Shown here piece by piece: positions 48,360-59,977 of a stretch of 64,000 nucleotides of DNA. The stretch spans positions 33,620,616 through 33,684,615 of the forward strand of contig OX463778.1 in the NCBI GenBank assembly GCA_949825025.1. The letters are read 5' to 3'. The notes under the pieces were generated by a model. That model ran no database searches. It was given only the letters and a program-made list of their open reading frames with translations, and was not told the DNA's origin. The position numbers and the translations under genes are program-made. Position 1 is the first letter of the stretch. Every line of letters begins with the position of its first letter. Origin of the DNA: Siphlonurus alternatus. Taxonomy: Eukaryota > Arthropoda > Insecta > Ephemeroptera > Siphlonuridae.

Positions 48360-49549
48360 AGGTGTACTGAAGAGAACACTTTTTTAATATCATCTTATCA
48401 ACAAAAATAAGACCGATTCACTGGTAATAATAATTTTCTTGTTCATGCCCCCAAATTTGAATTCCAGGGACCAACGGCTAAAAAGTGAAGTTGTGACGTA
48501 TGGGTCTGGCCACACGCGATGTCCAGTAGCAATTTTATGGCGAGATGAGAGCAGAAGCGGCGATACCGGATGTTGGCTGTCATTAAAATAAACACAATTT
48601 TTCAACGTCTATAAGAAATCAACTTTCGTCCTTTTCAATGATTGGGATGAAATCACAATTCAATTCTCTATCTAGCGGTACAAAAATTATTTTTCTGCGA
48701 TGATTAGAACAATTTATAGTAAAGTGCAATTGCATAAAAATGCATTGATGCATTTCCCTATTTCACTTAATATGCATAGTACAACAATTAAATTTATACT
48801 AATCGATTGGAAATTACATCATCAGTTCCGTACTATCATTGAAAATGACGAAAATTGATAATTAACAAAAGATAAAATTTTGTATTTTTATTTTATTGTC
48901 ATGAATGTAGTAAAATGGGAAAAAAATTGGAGTGGCGATGGTGATGGTAGCCGTCGCTGGAGTCGCCGCGCTTCACCGGAAATCATAAATCTTACTGGTG
49001 TCAATAAAATAAATTTAATAAATACAAAATTTCAACTTTTGATAATTATCAATTTTCGTAATTTTTAATGATATAGCGTAACTGATGATATAAAATTTCC
49101 AATCAAATAGTATAAATTTCATTCTTGTGCGATGCATATTAGCTGAGATTGAGAATTGCATCAATGCATTTTCATGCAATTGCACTTTACTATAAATTGT
49201 TCTAATCATCACAGAAAAATAATTTTTGTACCGGTAGATAGAGAATTGAACTGTGATTTCATCCCAATCGTTGAAAAGGACGAAAGATGATTTCTTATAG
49301 ACGTTGAAAATTTGTGTTTATTTTAATGACAGCCAACATCCGGTATCGCCGCTTCTGCTCTCATCTCGCCATAAAATTGCTACTGGACATCGCGTGTGGC
49401 CAGACCGATACGTCACAACTTCACTTTTTAGCCGTTGGTCCCTGGAATTCAAATTTGGGGGCCTGAACAAGAAAATGATTATTACCAGTGAATCGGTCTT
49501 ATTTTTGTTGATAAGATGATATTAAAAAAGTGTTCCCTTCAGTACCCCT
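48360..49549. repeat. TTAA-flanked foldback element, 1.19 kb
   Basis: TTAA-AGGTGTACTGAAG... mirrored by ...CTTCAGTACCCCT-TTAA. Arms of more than 500 bp match closely, including GGCGAGATGAGAGCAGAAGC and GTGAAGTTGTGACGTA; identical 71-codon chance frames occur on opposite strands. The loop (about 48890-49020) is GC-richer. Related to 57173-57635 by termini and the GTGAAGTTGTGACGTA block. Confidence 0.88.
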
Positions 49550-49553
49550 TTAA

Positions 49554-51934
49554 TGATTATTCAGAAATTTTTGTTTGTTTTATGTACGTGAGTACAGTAC
49601 ATGCTGCACGTTATACATTTTTTAATTTTTTTTTTTTAAAGCGCATTATATTGTAGAATAATACATAGAAGTAATGTTTTGTCGGGAATCGTTTCAAGGT
49701 TTTTTAGTAAATTGTTCCATCATGTTTTCCATATATTGCAGCTGCTTGCATGCATGGGTGAACTTGAATCTACACGAATAAATTAAATATATTTACATGA
49801 AGGCATTGAACTGTTTAATTTTTAGACGCCATTATATTGTTAATGTGAGAAAAAAATCTTAATTTATAATTTGTTAAATTAAATCATTAAAAAGGCTAGA
49901 CATAAAAACACCTGCTTCAGTTAATTATAAATTTTATGTTGCAAAATAAAGAGAAATTAATAATTTTAAAATGTTCTTTTGGTTAAAAAATATAATTGTA
50001 AAATTGAGTGTCGGATTATTAGAGTGTGAAAAATATTATGAAAAAAATATTTAGTTTTAATTCGGATAAAGATAAAATATTACAAATTGCCACTAAAATG
50101 TTATATGCCAAACGGGTATTGGTTTATTAATTATTTACATTATGTATCCAAATATCCAATTATATATATGCATGCAAATCACTGAACTACATACTGCAGT
50201 ATAACGGCTATACTGATGTATAAAATGATTTATAGATTAAAAAGCACCATAATAATTTACAACCTTCAAATTTGGTTATGCATATGAAAAATCGATATAT
50301 ATATATATAACGGAGGAAAAAAAATCAATTTATCATAAATCAAGATGATTTTTGTTCTGGAATGTAAGTTGATATTATAATCTATCATAAGATGTATTGG
50401 CGGTCCGTCAGAAATGACTTATGGCATGAATCTTGCACCATGGCCAATATATGAAAAGAGTGATGCGCATTCAGAGGTTACCAGGTCCCAGGTTAAATTA
50501 AATTAGGTATAGCCTGGGCCAGGTCCCCGGCGTGGACACGCGAGTCGTGCGTCCTCCCGTGCTTGTTGTTGTTATTGTTTGGTCACGTGACCGCTCAAAC
50601 AATAGGCGCTCATTTCAAGGTCCCGACTCGCTCGGGGAGAACCTCATAAGATGTACAGTAGTTAATGCGAGGAGGAAACTACGCATTTTAATCTACAAGT
50701 TAATAATAACAACAAATTAAATAATTCAAATTACAGTATAATAATTATAGCAATATGTCTGGACCATAATTGAAAGACTCAGCTCCATCACTTGAAATTC
50801 AATTTTCTACAACATCCATTGACAACGTAAACTGATTGAATATTCAACGATTTGATTCGTGTTTGGAAAATATGAATTTCTTCAGTCTCCATTATATGTT
50901 TACATGTGACGCTATCAAAACTTGTGTCTATTTGTCTATTGGCCCTACAGTTTTGTTGCCCACATTTATAAAGTATTTCCTCGCTAATGTGATTGGTAAA
51001 TAACAACTCGCTTCCAAAGGTCGCAGTACTTCACGCATTTGGACATTTTGTATGGACGTGACCATTGCCACTCGGCCGTTCTGCAGACACCGTTGAAGGC
51101 TGTATGTTATAGACAATAAACAATATATTTGTGCATAAAACAATTTGGCATTAGCTCACCAAATTTAGATTTAATGAGAGGACGTGATCTTTGGTATACC
51201 ATTATTCTATACCAAGGACCTTTTATATTATATACGTCATACGTCATTTGCTCGTTGTCAGTCGATTTCATTATAAGTAATATTGTCTACTTATAAAGAT
51301 CACCAAAGAAAGGTCAATTAAAGTAATTTAATTGTTTTATTACAATATGTTATTTTTTGTAAAAAAAAAAAAAAAAAAGAAGAAGAAATTACTATCTAGA
51401 CATTATACTGTCATATAAGTTATACTACATGTATTTTAGAAAATTATGTTAAATTTTATTTGTATACATAACATAAGTGCATTCAGTTCAGTGTCTAATA
51501 GTAATTGCTGTATATAGGACGAGAATTATGTTGACTGCATAATTATATATTTATCTTATGCATATATGCATGCACTCATGTATATACAACATATAAAGTA
51601 AACCTTCTGATCAGATTGTGGTGATAGGATAGCATTTATCGGGTACCTTATATATGATCAGCTGTACTTTCAGTATATTGATCTAACGGGCTCTAATGTA
51701 GTTGCGTTAATTATTATATAATATATTTATATATAATATATAATCCACATTGCACTGCATGCAACATCAAGTATAATAAATGAACAAATAATATAAAAAA
51801 AAATCAGCATTTATGATTATAATTAATATTAATAATATTATATATGCAGCTGGTCGGCAGGACCTTCTACTTATAAATAATAACATAAATTATTTATTAT
51901 TTAATATATGTTATATTATGTTGTAAATATTAAT
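49554..51934. other. Non-coding AT-rich sequence
   Basis: Contains the GC-richer patch 50460-50660 with a CACGTG palindrome (separate entry). Otherwise unrecognised. Confidence 0.5.
50581..50592. promoter_or_regulatory. Palindromic E-box GGTCACGTGACC
   Basis: A perfect 12-bp palindrome containing GTCACGTGAC, the form bound by bHLH-zip factors of the MITF/TFEB and USF type. It lies in a CpG-richer patch, which raises the chance of a promoter or enhancer; function is inference. Confidence 0.35.
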
Positions 51935-52978
51935 TACAGCATCAGCAATTTTATGGATTTCTACTCTCCTCCCTTCCCCCACTGCAACTATTCTTCAGTC
52001 AGTAGGATTACGAGAGGAGTCCCTCAGGGAGGGAATGCAAGTCCGTATTTATTTCTCATTACCAAGAATGATCTCGTGGATCTTATTACTGAGGGAGAAT
52101 TGTATGAGTATGCGGATGACACCAGTCATATAATTGCAAAAACCAATTATGATGATGTGGTCTCCTCAGCAAACTCTCAGACAGCCATAATGCAAAAATT
52201 CTGCACACAGAACTCACTTACCATAAATAAGAGTAAAACTAAGTATCTAATTTTTCATAATTCTCAAGGCAGTGTTCCTGATTCACTAAATATAAGCATT
52301 GAGGCAGAAAAAATTGAAAGACACAATGAAGTCAACTTTTTGGGCCTCATAGTTACAGAAACATTGTCTTGGGAGAGTCACATAAACTCCAAGTGTCCTC
52401 GTTTAAATTCAGCTTGCAGTATGCTTAAAAAGCTGCAGCGAATTGTTTCAGATACGACACTATTATCTGTATATTACGCCCATTTCGAATCACATCTTCT
52501 GTATGGTCTTATCTTTTGGGGGAATTCTCCTTTTGCTAATAGACTGTTGATTATACAGAAAAGAGCAATCAGAATACTGTGCAAAACTCACTATTTGGAA
52601 CACTGCAAACCCCTCTTCAGAGAGAAGGAAATTTTAACATTACCTTGTCTACTGATAGTAGAGGCTTGTTGCTTTGTGTTAAAGCATCCACTTTTGTTCA
52701 AGTTAAACTCAGATATTCATAATCATAACACCAGAGCAAGTAGGAAGATTTTTGTTGAAAGACATAATTTGTCTATGTATAAGAAAGGACCTCATTTTCT
52801 CTGCCTGTTATTGTATAATCACCTGCAACCTTTTATCCAAATGACATCTTGCTCTGACAAAAATGCTCGTAAAATCATTAAAGGGTTATTGATTAAGTTC
52901 CCTTTTTATACTATAAGAGAGTTTTTGGAGACTGATGTGAATGTATTTTTGAATCAATTACAAGCAGCAGAATGTTGA
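51908..52978 (+). pseudogene. LINE reverse transcriptase C-terminal half
   Basis: A 356-codon frame without internal stops. Signatures: RITRGVPQGGNASPYLF near residues 33-49, YEYADDTSHI with the catalytic YADD at 68-71, NKSKTKYLIF, FLGLIVTETLSWESHI, LLYGLIFWGN, IQKRAIRILC and HNHNTRASR, all typical of Jockey-like pol C-termini. The first about 20 codons are probably host sequence. RT fingers and endonuclease are absent, so it cannot be active; the intact frame suggests a fairly recent insertion. Confidence 0.85.
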
Positions 52979-53208
52979 TATGTTATGACTAATTTTAGTA
53001 ATAGTTTGTTGAGTGAATTATGTATTTGCAATGGTTAATTGATTATTGTGTGCAAAATTTTTTTTTTATATTGAACTGTGTATATGTATGTACGTATGTT
53101 TGTTTGACTGTTGAAAATGAAAAGACATGATCTATATTACAACTGTAATCAAAAGATTGAAATAAAATTCTATTCTATTCTATTCTATTCTATTCTATTC
53201 TATTCTAT
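51935..53208 (+). mobile_element. 5'-truncated LINE with TTCTA tail
   Basis: The 3' half of a non-LTR retrotransposon: reverse transcriptase from GVPQG onward, the C-terminal domain, then AATAAA (53161-53166) and an ATTCT pentanucleotide tail to 53208. The 5' end is lost before the RT palm, as in target-primed reverse transcription. Confidence 0.85.
53163..53208. repeat. ATTCT pentanucleotide tail
   Basis: About eight or nine units immediately after the LINE polyadenylation signal. Confidence 0.85.
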
Positions 53209-53599
53209 AGTGCATGGCGTATTATATGAATATAACAATGTAGGGGGGGGGATAGACCCTCCAGTTTAGCGTAGCATAGTGGAAAAATACACGGGCAATG
53301 GGTGGGTATATATTTATATATATAACTTTTATTTTACCCCCAATATACTCGTATGTTTTGAAGAAGCCCCTCCGTATTTTTTAAAGAGTCTCGCTGGATT
53401 TTTTCTCTTTCTTCGCGGCACGTGCAAAAGTTGCATATGGCGGCTGTTGGTTAAAATTATCTTATCTCGGTTGTTGTAATACACATTGGTATATTTTTTT
53501 TGCATCAGCAGTCTAACAAGGCGTGGTGCATACTGAAGCACACGTATTATTCCTTGTCACCCCAAATCCGATGTGCTCACGATAACGTGGTGCTTGCAG

Positions 53600-53727
53600 G
53601 GCCGGCGCCGCAGCTGAGGCATGCACACCCCCGAGGCGACAGCCATGGGCAGCCCGCAGCCACCGCTCTCCGCCTCGCTCTCAGCAGTCCTGGCGACCAA
53701 GGACGACCACGAGAACTTCACCAACAG
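53600..53727 (+). CDS. MAP3K12/13 (wnd): DLK/LZK-like kinase, first coding exon
   Basis: Acceptor CTTGCAG at 53599; donor AACAG|GTAAAG. The first ATG is at 53621; a second in-frame ATG at 53645 (GCCATGG) has a better start context. It encodes MHTPEATAMGSPQPP then SAVLATKDDHENFTN, an unconserved N-terminus. Ends with two bases of a codon, which the exon at 59115 completes. The assignment rests on phase and position, so it is less certain than the later exons. Confidence 0.65.
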
Positions 53728-54512
53728 GTAAAGTGGAGCACCAGACAGGAAATTTATTTTCTCGCAACCACCGACATTGCTTCATTTAATTATTATCAAT
53801 GAAAAATATATTGGTTTAAAATGTATGCAAATCTAGATGAAAATACATGTCGTCAAAGAACGAGTTTCTGATCAAAATTATACTAAATATATTATTTAAT
53901 TTATATATTGGTAACACGTAACATTATAATCAATTTTGCAATAAGTGTATTTTGTATGCCAATTCGAGCGTCATGTTACACTTTTTCTGTCTCAGAAGCG
54001 TGATTTCGTATATATCTAGAGAAGGGCAATATAAAGAAATTAGCTTTAAAAATCGTGTGAAGCAAGGCCTACGAGGCTGTCTGATGTATTTCTTTATCAC
54101 GGTATCCTTCCAGGGATCAGTTATGCTTGGTTACGCTCTAGCACACTTGCATGAAGCAGCGCGTACATGAAAAGTGAACGTGTCTTAACTTGTAATCATT
54201 GCGGATTTCCCGTATAAACCAAAAACATGAAATATTAAATTAACTACCAAATTCAACGCAGTCAAAATATAACCAATGTTTATGATGCCAAAATTGTCTT
54301 ACTGTTAGCCCCGTTATCTGGTATATATATATTTTTTTTATTGAAGAATTTCATTTTTATCATCAATAAAATACACCTAGGAAAGTATTTTTTATATACC
54401 ACAAGTGCTGCAAAGGGGGAGCAAAGAAATAAGTCGCGGTATGATAAGACAGTATATTAAATATTAACCACATGGCATACAGCCACTTTCCCCACTTGAA
54501 ATTTATTCAGAG

Positions 54513-55901
54513 GCACACAGTAAAAAGTAAAAGCTGTTTTGGCTGAAATTTCTTACAAGCCAAAACGATATAGCGACCTGATTTGAAACTCGATTCCTAA
54601 AATGCTCGTAATTATTTACTGAAATATTTTTTTTTAATTTTTGAGCAATTATGGAGTAAAAATCTGAGCCATTGTGTAAAAACTTGAGCCATTACGGACT
54701 TGGTTAGTTGATTTAGTGCCCTATCTAATATGGCTTTATTTTCAATGCTGATGTCACTTCAATTTCTGGGCTAAATTGCAACATAAATCGAGTAAAACTG
54801 GGGTGGCAAGTCTCTATCAGCCGGGAGCTGCCAGAACGACCCTGGCGATGCTGAAACAGCAGCGAAAGTCGAGCTGTTTCGTCCTTCAAGAAGGGGAAAC
54901 CACCCCCTCCTTCCCCTCTCCCCTAAGCGTCATCCCCAAGCCAAGCGTCTTTATCTCCATCGACGGCGTCCTCTCACTGTCTCGTCATTTCTACGGTTAA
55001 AATGCATATTATTTGCTGCATTTTGATAACAAGTAAGTGTTATATTGTTATTCTTAACATTTAGAAGCATATTGTAATACTTTTCGCCGAAAAAACATGC
55101 AAAAATAAGTCAATATGTTTATAACTTTATTGTTACTTTGGCAATAGCTTAGAATGTATAGTGTTAAAAGTATTTGTTATATTATGTGTTTTTATTTTAT
55201 TTATATTATTGTAGATTTATTTCAAATAAATTCTTTATTTTTTTCAGTATATAGTTATAAATATAATAAAAATACATAATATATTATTTCATTATAAAAT
55301 TAGTAAACAGTATAACATAATATAGGATCAAAAATGCTTCTAAGTGTGTATGAATGTAAGTTACAATATAACACTTGTACCTTTTTGTATCGCATGAATA
55401 TTATACATGCAGTAATATTCCATGCTAAGTAAAATATGTTCCCATGCCCTCAAATTGTTTATCTATATTTCCCTATCCATGATATTATCGTAGGACAAAT
55501 AATTAATTATATTAATATAGAAACAAAATAGGCAAAGAAAACAACTGCAAATATTGAGTCAAAATAGCTCAAAAAGAGGCAGCCAATACAGTAGCTAGAT
55601 GAGCGCCGCATCAGCTGGGGCTGCTAAAACTACTCGCTAACCAGCCAAAACAACCTCCCTTATGCGAGTTGAATCGGCGCTCGCTCTCTCCTGTTTTGAG
55701 CGCGCGAAGCCAAAACGCATGCGACGACCTGAAACAGCCAGCGTTATGCTGGCTGAAGTAGCTCGTATTATCGTACTATAACTGGCTCGACGATACCATG
55801 CCGAAATAGCTTTTTCCAGCTTCTGACCCGAGTTGTTTTTTCCCCTAGCTGTTTCAGCTACGATATTTGGAGCTGTTTTAGCTTTTATTTTTTACTGTGC
55901 A
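54513..55901. mobile_element. Terminal-inverted-repeat element rich in AGCTGTTT motifs
   Basis: GCACACAGTAAAAAGTAAAA begins it and the inverse of TGCACAGTAAAAAATAAAA ends it. Inside are many AGCTGTTT, AAACAGC and GGCTGAAA words in both orientations, plus a nested inverted pair (about 55030-55090 against 55325-55385, ACAAGTAAGTGTTATATTGT and its inverse). No transposase frame. Confidence 0.65.
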
Positions 55902-56218
55902 TGACTTCCTCCTTCGTCCAACCCTTCTTGGTAAATAACGAAGGGGGTGAGTCGCGTGTTGGGGTTAGTTTGCCAAAATAATGTAATACATGCCAGTCAT
56001 AACACCGAGAATGTTGTGAAGTGGTTACACTGGAGTTTGTGGCCATGTGTTAAATAAAAAGAAAAAGTAGGCATTGTAAAAACAGTGAAAGTTGCATCCC
56101 TCGTACTGTACTATCCATGCTTACTGCAATATTGTTGGTAATTTATTCTCCATGCCGAGTCTGTAAGAATTTTAATTTTCTTGTTTGCTTGCCAACAGTA
56201 GTAGTCGATAAAAAGTAT

Positions 56219-56256
56219 AGCAGTTTCTTTACTTATGCATAAGTAAAGAAACTGCT
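56219..56256. repeat. Perfect 38-bp palindrome
   Basis: Centre CTTATGCATAAG, with no loop and no mismatch. It lies directly beside the foldback 56260-56553. Confidence 0.9.
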
Positions 56257-56259
56257 CCA

Positions 56260-56553
56260 AAAAAATTAAATTCAGAAGACATTTAAAGGGGCATTCACAA
56301 AGCCGTAAGGCTACATTTATAGATTTTCAGATTTCAGATTTTTTATTAAGTTCTGTGACATACATGTATGTTTAGAACAAGTCAAACAAATACACAATAA
56401 CACAATTATTAAATAGGACTCGATAATTTAAAGCCTGATTTTAGGCATGATTTTTAGACCCAAAATTTCTGGCTTTAAATTATCGAGCCCTAAATGTGAC
56501 CTTATAAATAAGGCTTTGTGAATGCCCCCTGTATTGTCTTCTGAATTTTATTT
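56260..56553. repeat. Foldback element (GGGGCATTCACAAAGCC family)
   Basis: AAATTCAGAAGACA, then GGGGCATTCACAAAGCC, are mirrored at 56510-56553. An inner pair, ACTCGATAATTTAAAGCC and its inverse, lies at 56418-56490. Related to the degraded copy at 24705. Confidence 0.8.
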
Positions 56554-57172
56554 TATGTATATATTTTGAAGTTTTTCGTAATTTCTATTACATTTTTTAA
56601 TAACCTTTACTTCATGATATTTAATTTTAGTTATATCGATCGTATGTGTTAAATAGACCATGTTTTTAAGCGTTAATTGCATAATATAAGCGCTGCAAGG
56701 CGACAACAAAAGTGAGAATATTTATATTTACCGACTATACATTTGCGGGGCTTCAGACATGAACTTGGTGGTATACCGTGTCCTGACAACCCTGAGAGGC
56801 CGCCTCATCGTGTAACCTCCGGCTAGTCGAGGGGGTCCCAGTTGGGGCATCAGCATTGACCTTATGGGAAGGTATTAGATATACCCATACGGTCGCTCTT
56901 GCAATATATTTGCGAGGTGACAAATTGTCAGTGATTTATTGAACGTGTAAAATTTTACCAACTTATCCTTGTAATATATACTTATATTTTATTATACAGT
57001 AGTGTTATCACATTGTATAAAATTCAAATTTCATAGAGAAGGCTGGAGAGCTAGGAAGGAGCAAATTTTGTGAACTGTAATAACTTTAATTATTATTTAT
57101 TTTACCCCAAATAAACAAATAACATTAAATTAAATAAAAATGTGACGCATTATAAATTTGGCCATAGCTTAA

Positions 57173-57635
57173 AGGTGAACTGAAGGGATTGCTTTTTTTT
57201 CCCTTTAGGGAACCTTATATTACCTATCCCATCCCTCTGCACTAATTTTTTCATGGCAGATACTTATTGTGCTGCTGTAGGACAATTAGTGAAAAAGTGA
57301 AGTTGTGACGTATCAGCGACGGTTGGTTGACTTAAAACTCGCCGCCGTGAAAAAACACACGAGCGACCGCGAGCGACCGCGGAAACTGCCGAGGGAGCGG
57401 CGATCGGCTCGCGATCGCCACTCTCTCGGCAGTTTCCGCGGTCGCTCGTGTGTTTTTTCACGGCGGCGAGTTTTAAGTCAACCAACCGTCGCTGATACGT
57501 CACAACTTCACTTTTTCACTAATTGTCCTACAGCAGCACAATAAGTATCTGCCATGAAAAAATTAGTGCAGAGGGATGGGATAGGTAATATAAGGTTCCC
57601 TAAAGGGAAAAAAAAGCAATCCCTTCAGTTCACCT
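57173..57635. repeat. Near-perfect TTAA-flanked palindrome, 463 bp
   Basis: TTAA-AGGTGAACTGAAGGGATTGC is mirrored by GCAATCCCTTCAGTTCACCT-TTAA; the match continues almost to the centre near 57405 with only a small loop. The same 79-codon frame appears on both strands because of the symmetry. Contains GTGAAGTTGTGACGTATCAG on each side. Confidence 0.92.
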
Positions 57636-59114
57636 TTAATGGAGATATTAGACGGACTTTACACAGGTACGCTTTTAGTGAGAAGTTGAAACCAGTTTTT
57701 AATCTCCAGCTGACATTTAAAACTCGGTAATATAACGGTACAACAAATCCCAGCGGCCGCCAGCTTTTTAGCTTTGCTTTTAGCAAGTGATGATATCACT
57801 ATTATCGCTGTTCCCCAAAAACAAAGCGTTGTTGCATGAAACAAAATAATATTTAGAACTATGTATTCTTCTACTTCTAATTTTTTAACTGATATCTTGC
57901 AGTTTTGTGAGAGATTGTATTATATAAAAAATTCCTAAATTTTTAAAGAAAGGAACAACGTTAATTTATCAATATAGCGCAACTCCGTAACAAATTGCAT
58001 GACTTTACTGAATTAAAACTTGAGCTTTTCAAACCACCAGCATGCAAATTAAATCAATACGAAAGGAAATTGCAAGCTCGGAAACGCAGCACTATTGTCA
58101 AGTACTGTACAAAAGTGAGTTTAATAAAGCGCGAGATACGGGAGCCCGAGTTAATCACGTCGTCGCTATTGAGAGAGCGAGGGCGGGGCACGTCACGCCT
58201 TGCACCCAGATAGTGGGGCCGGTGTGGGCCAGATCAGCCAGCAGATATATTATAACCAGCTGAAGGGGCTCGTGTGTGAGCCATTCCTGCCGCACTTCTT
58301 ATTTCCCCACGTATTTAGCCCACTGTTTAACCATCACATAATTATCGACTATGTTATTGACAAATAGAGAGGTCATTGACTTTGAATATCTAATATAGTT
58401 TTTATTTACGAAGTCGATGCTGATGGTCAGAGGAATGTTATTTATAAAAAAATGATATACCTTCCTGTTTAATTTGGCAACAAACTGAACAAAATTTGTT
58501 TTCATATACATTTTTTAGTGTATAATATTAATTCAAAATTAATCGATCGATCGATCGTCGCATGTAAAAAGAAACAAGAAAATTCTTGCAGCACTTTTTT
58601 ACTCTATGAAATTCAATTAGCAAATGCATGTACTCTGTTAATATTCCCTCTTGAATATTTATTTTATTGTTTTGTTTTTAATTTCGATGATGAAAGGTTT
58701 TATTTACGTTTGATATTATATAAAATATATTTAGCATACAAAAAAGTATATACAAACTCGGTCACTTCATTCCTTTACAGTACAAAACGTTAGCTGATGG
58801 TATATAATAAGTATACACGGAGTCATTTACAAGAGACTTGCCTGCTTGGTATTATCAAGCAAGGCCAACATTCTAATGTCGTAACTCTTTCCTTACTTAT
58901 TATCACTTGGTGAGTAAAAAAAAAAATAAATAAAAATAAAGAGTGAAACAATTGCACGTGGACTAAGCGTGTTTAGTTCGTGCCTTTGTTATAATTTCTA
59001 AAAAGCAGCAGCGGCAGCACTTTAGTTTTTGCACCTGCCGTGTCTAGATCCGGTGATTGTTATCTACACCGGAAATAATGGTAGATCTAATGAGTTCTGA
59101 CCGTCATGTTACAG

Positions 59115-59419
59115 CATGCTGTGTATCCAGGAAGAGATGGGACACCTGAGTCTACAAAGCACCGCTCCACGTCTCTCCCCTCCCCCCTATGAACCCTTTC
59201 CTCCACCTGGCAGTGACCCTGGCAATAATAACGCAAGGGCTTTAAGTCCGACCCTTGCTGGAGCCGCGGTTAACTCTGATGACTCAAGTGGTGCCAGTGT
59301 CGAGTACCGGGGAACTGGTCAAGCAGCTCGTCTCGGCTTTTTTGATGGTCTGATTGGTTGCCTAAGACCTGTGTGGACCATCATAGGAAAAGCTACGGCC
59401 AATGAACTGAAAGGTCAAG
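59115..59419 (+). CDS. MAP3K12/13 (wnd): DLK/LZK-like kinase exon: pre-kinase region
   Basis: Acceptor GTTACAG at 59114. It encodes SMLCIQEEMGHLSLQS, a Pro/Ser-rich stretch, then LGFFDGLIGCLRPVWTIIGK and ATANELKGQ, the strongly conserved block just before the kinase domain in DLK and LZK. Donor either AAAG|GTCAAG (59413) or CAAG|GTTGGT (59419); both leave one base and keep frame. The longer form gives KGQDDWEIPF, nearer to vertebrate sequences. Confidence 0.9.
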
Positions 59420-59977
59420 GTTGGTATTGTCAATTTGTTTAAAATAACACAATGTTATCAGTTAAGATTATTTTTATTGTTCACTTTGCATTAAGGCTAA
59501 AATAAATAGTGTTTCGTTTTATTTGTATATTAATTTCCAAGATTGAAGAGTAAACATGTTTAAATTATTTTTCTTCAAATTTTCTTTGAAATTTTTAATT
59601 ACGAAATATATTAAGGATTTCAAATAAACAGGATATTAACCAAGGCGCAGATTTTTAAGCTAATGACCGTTCTATGAACTTTGACCAGGACTTTTGCGCT
59701 CGCCACTAGATTATGAATATACGCATTCTAATAAATTTATAATTATAAGTTGTTTTTAAGCACTTTTATTATGTAGGAATTAATTTTTAAAAATCAATTG
59801 TTATAATTTTGCAGTATTATTTATAAGTAAGTTACACAGTAGTTAAAATATGATGCAAATCATGTCGATATTACATCAAATAATATAACACCCACTTATT
59901 GAATTGTTTATGGCTTTTCTTCTTGCTTAAACAAATATTTGCGATTAAATTTTACATTAATTATCATGAAGCATTAA

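Larger units (their letters stand above)
53728..59114 (+). other. Kinase-gene intron with foldback elements
   Basis: A 5.4-kb intron containing elements at 54513-55901, 56219-56256, 56260-56553 and 57173-57635. 58130-58290 is GC-richer, with GGGCGGGGCACGTCACG, and might be an internal promoter (weak). Confidence 0.7.

Noticed and set aside
48390..49519. Matching 71-codon frames on opposite strands
   Set aside because: Mirror copies within a foldback element; no coding evidence.
57264..57544. Nearly identical 79-codon frames on both strands
   Set aside because: Direct result of the near-perfect palindrome.
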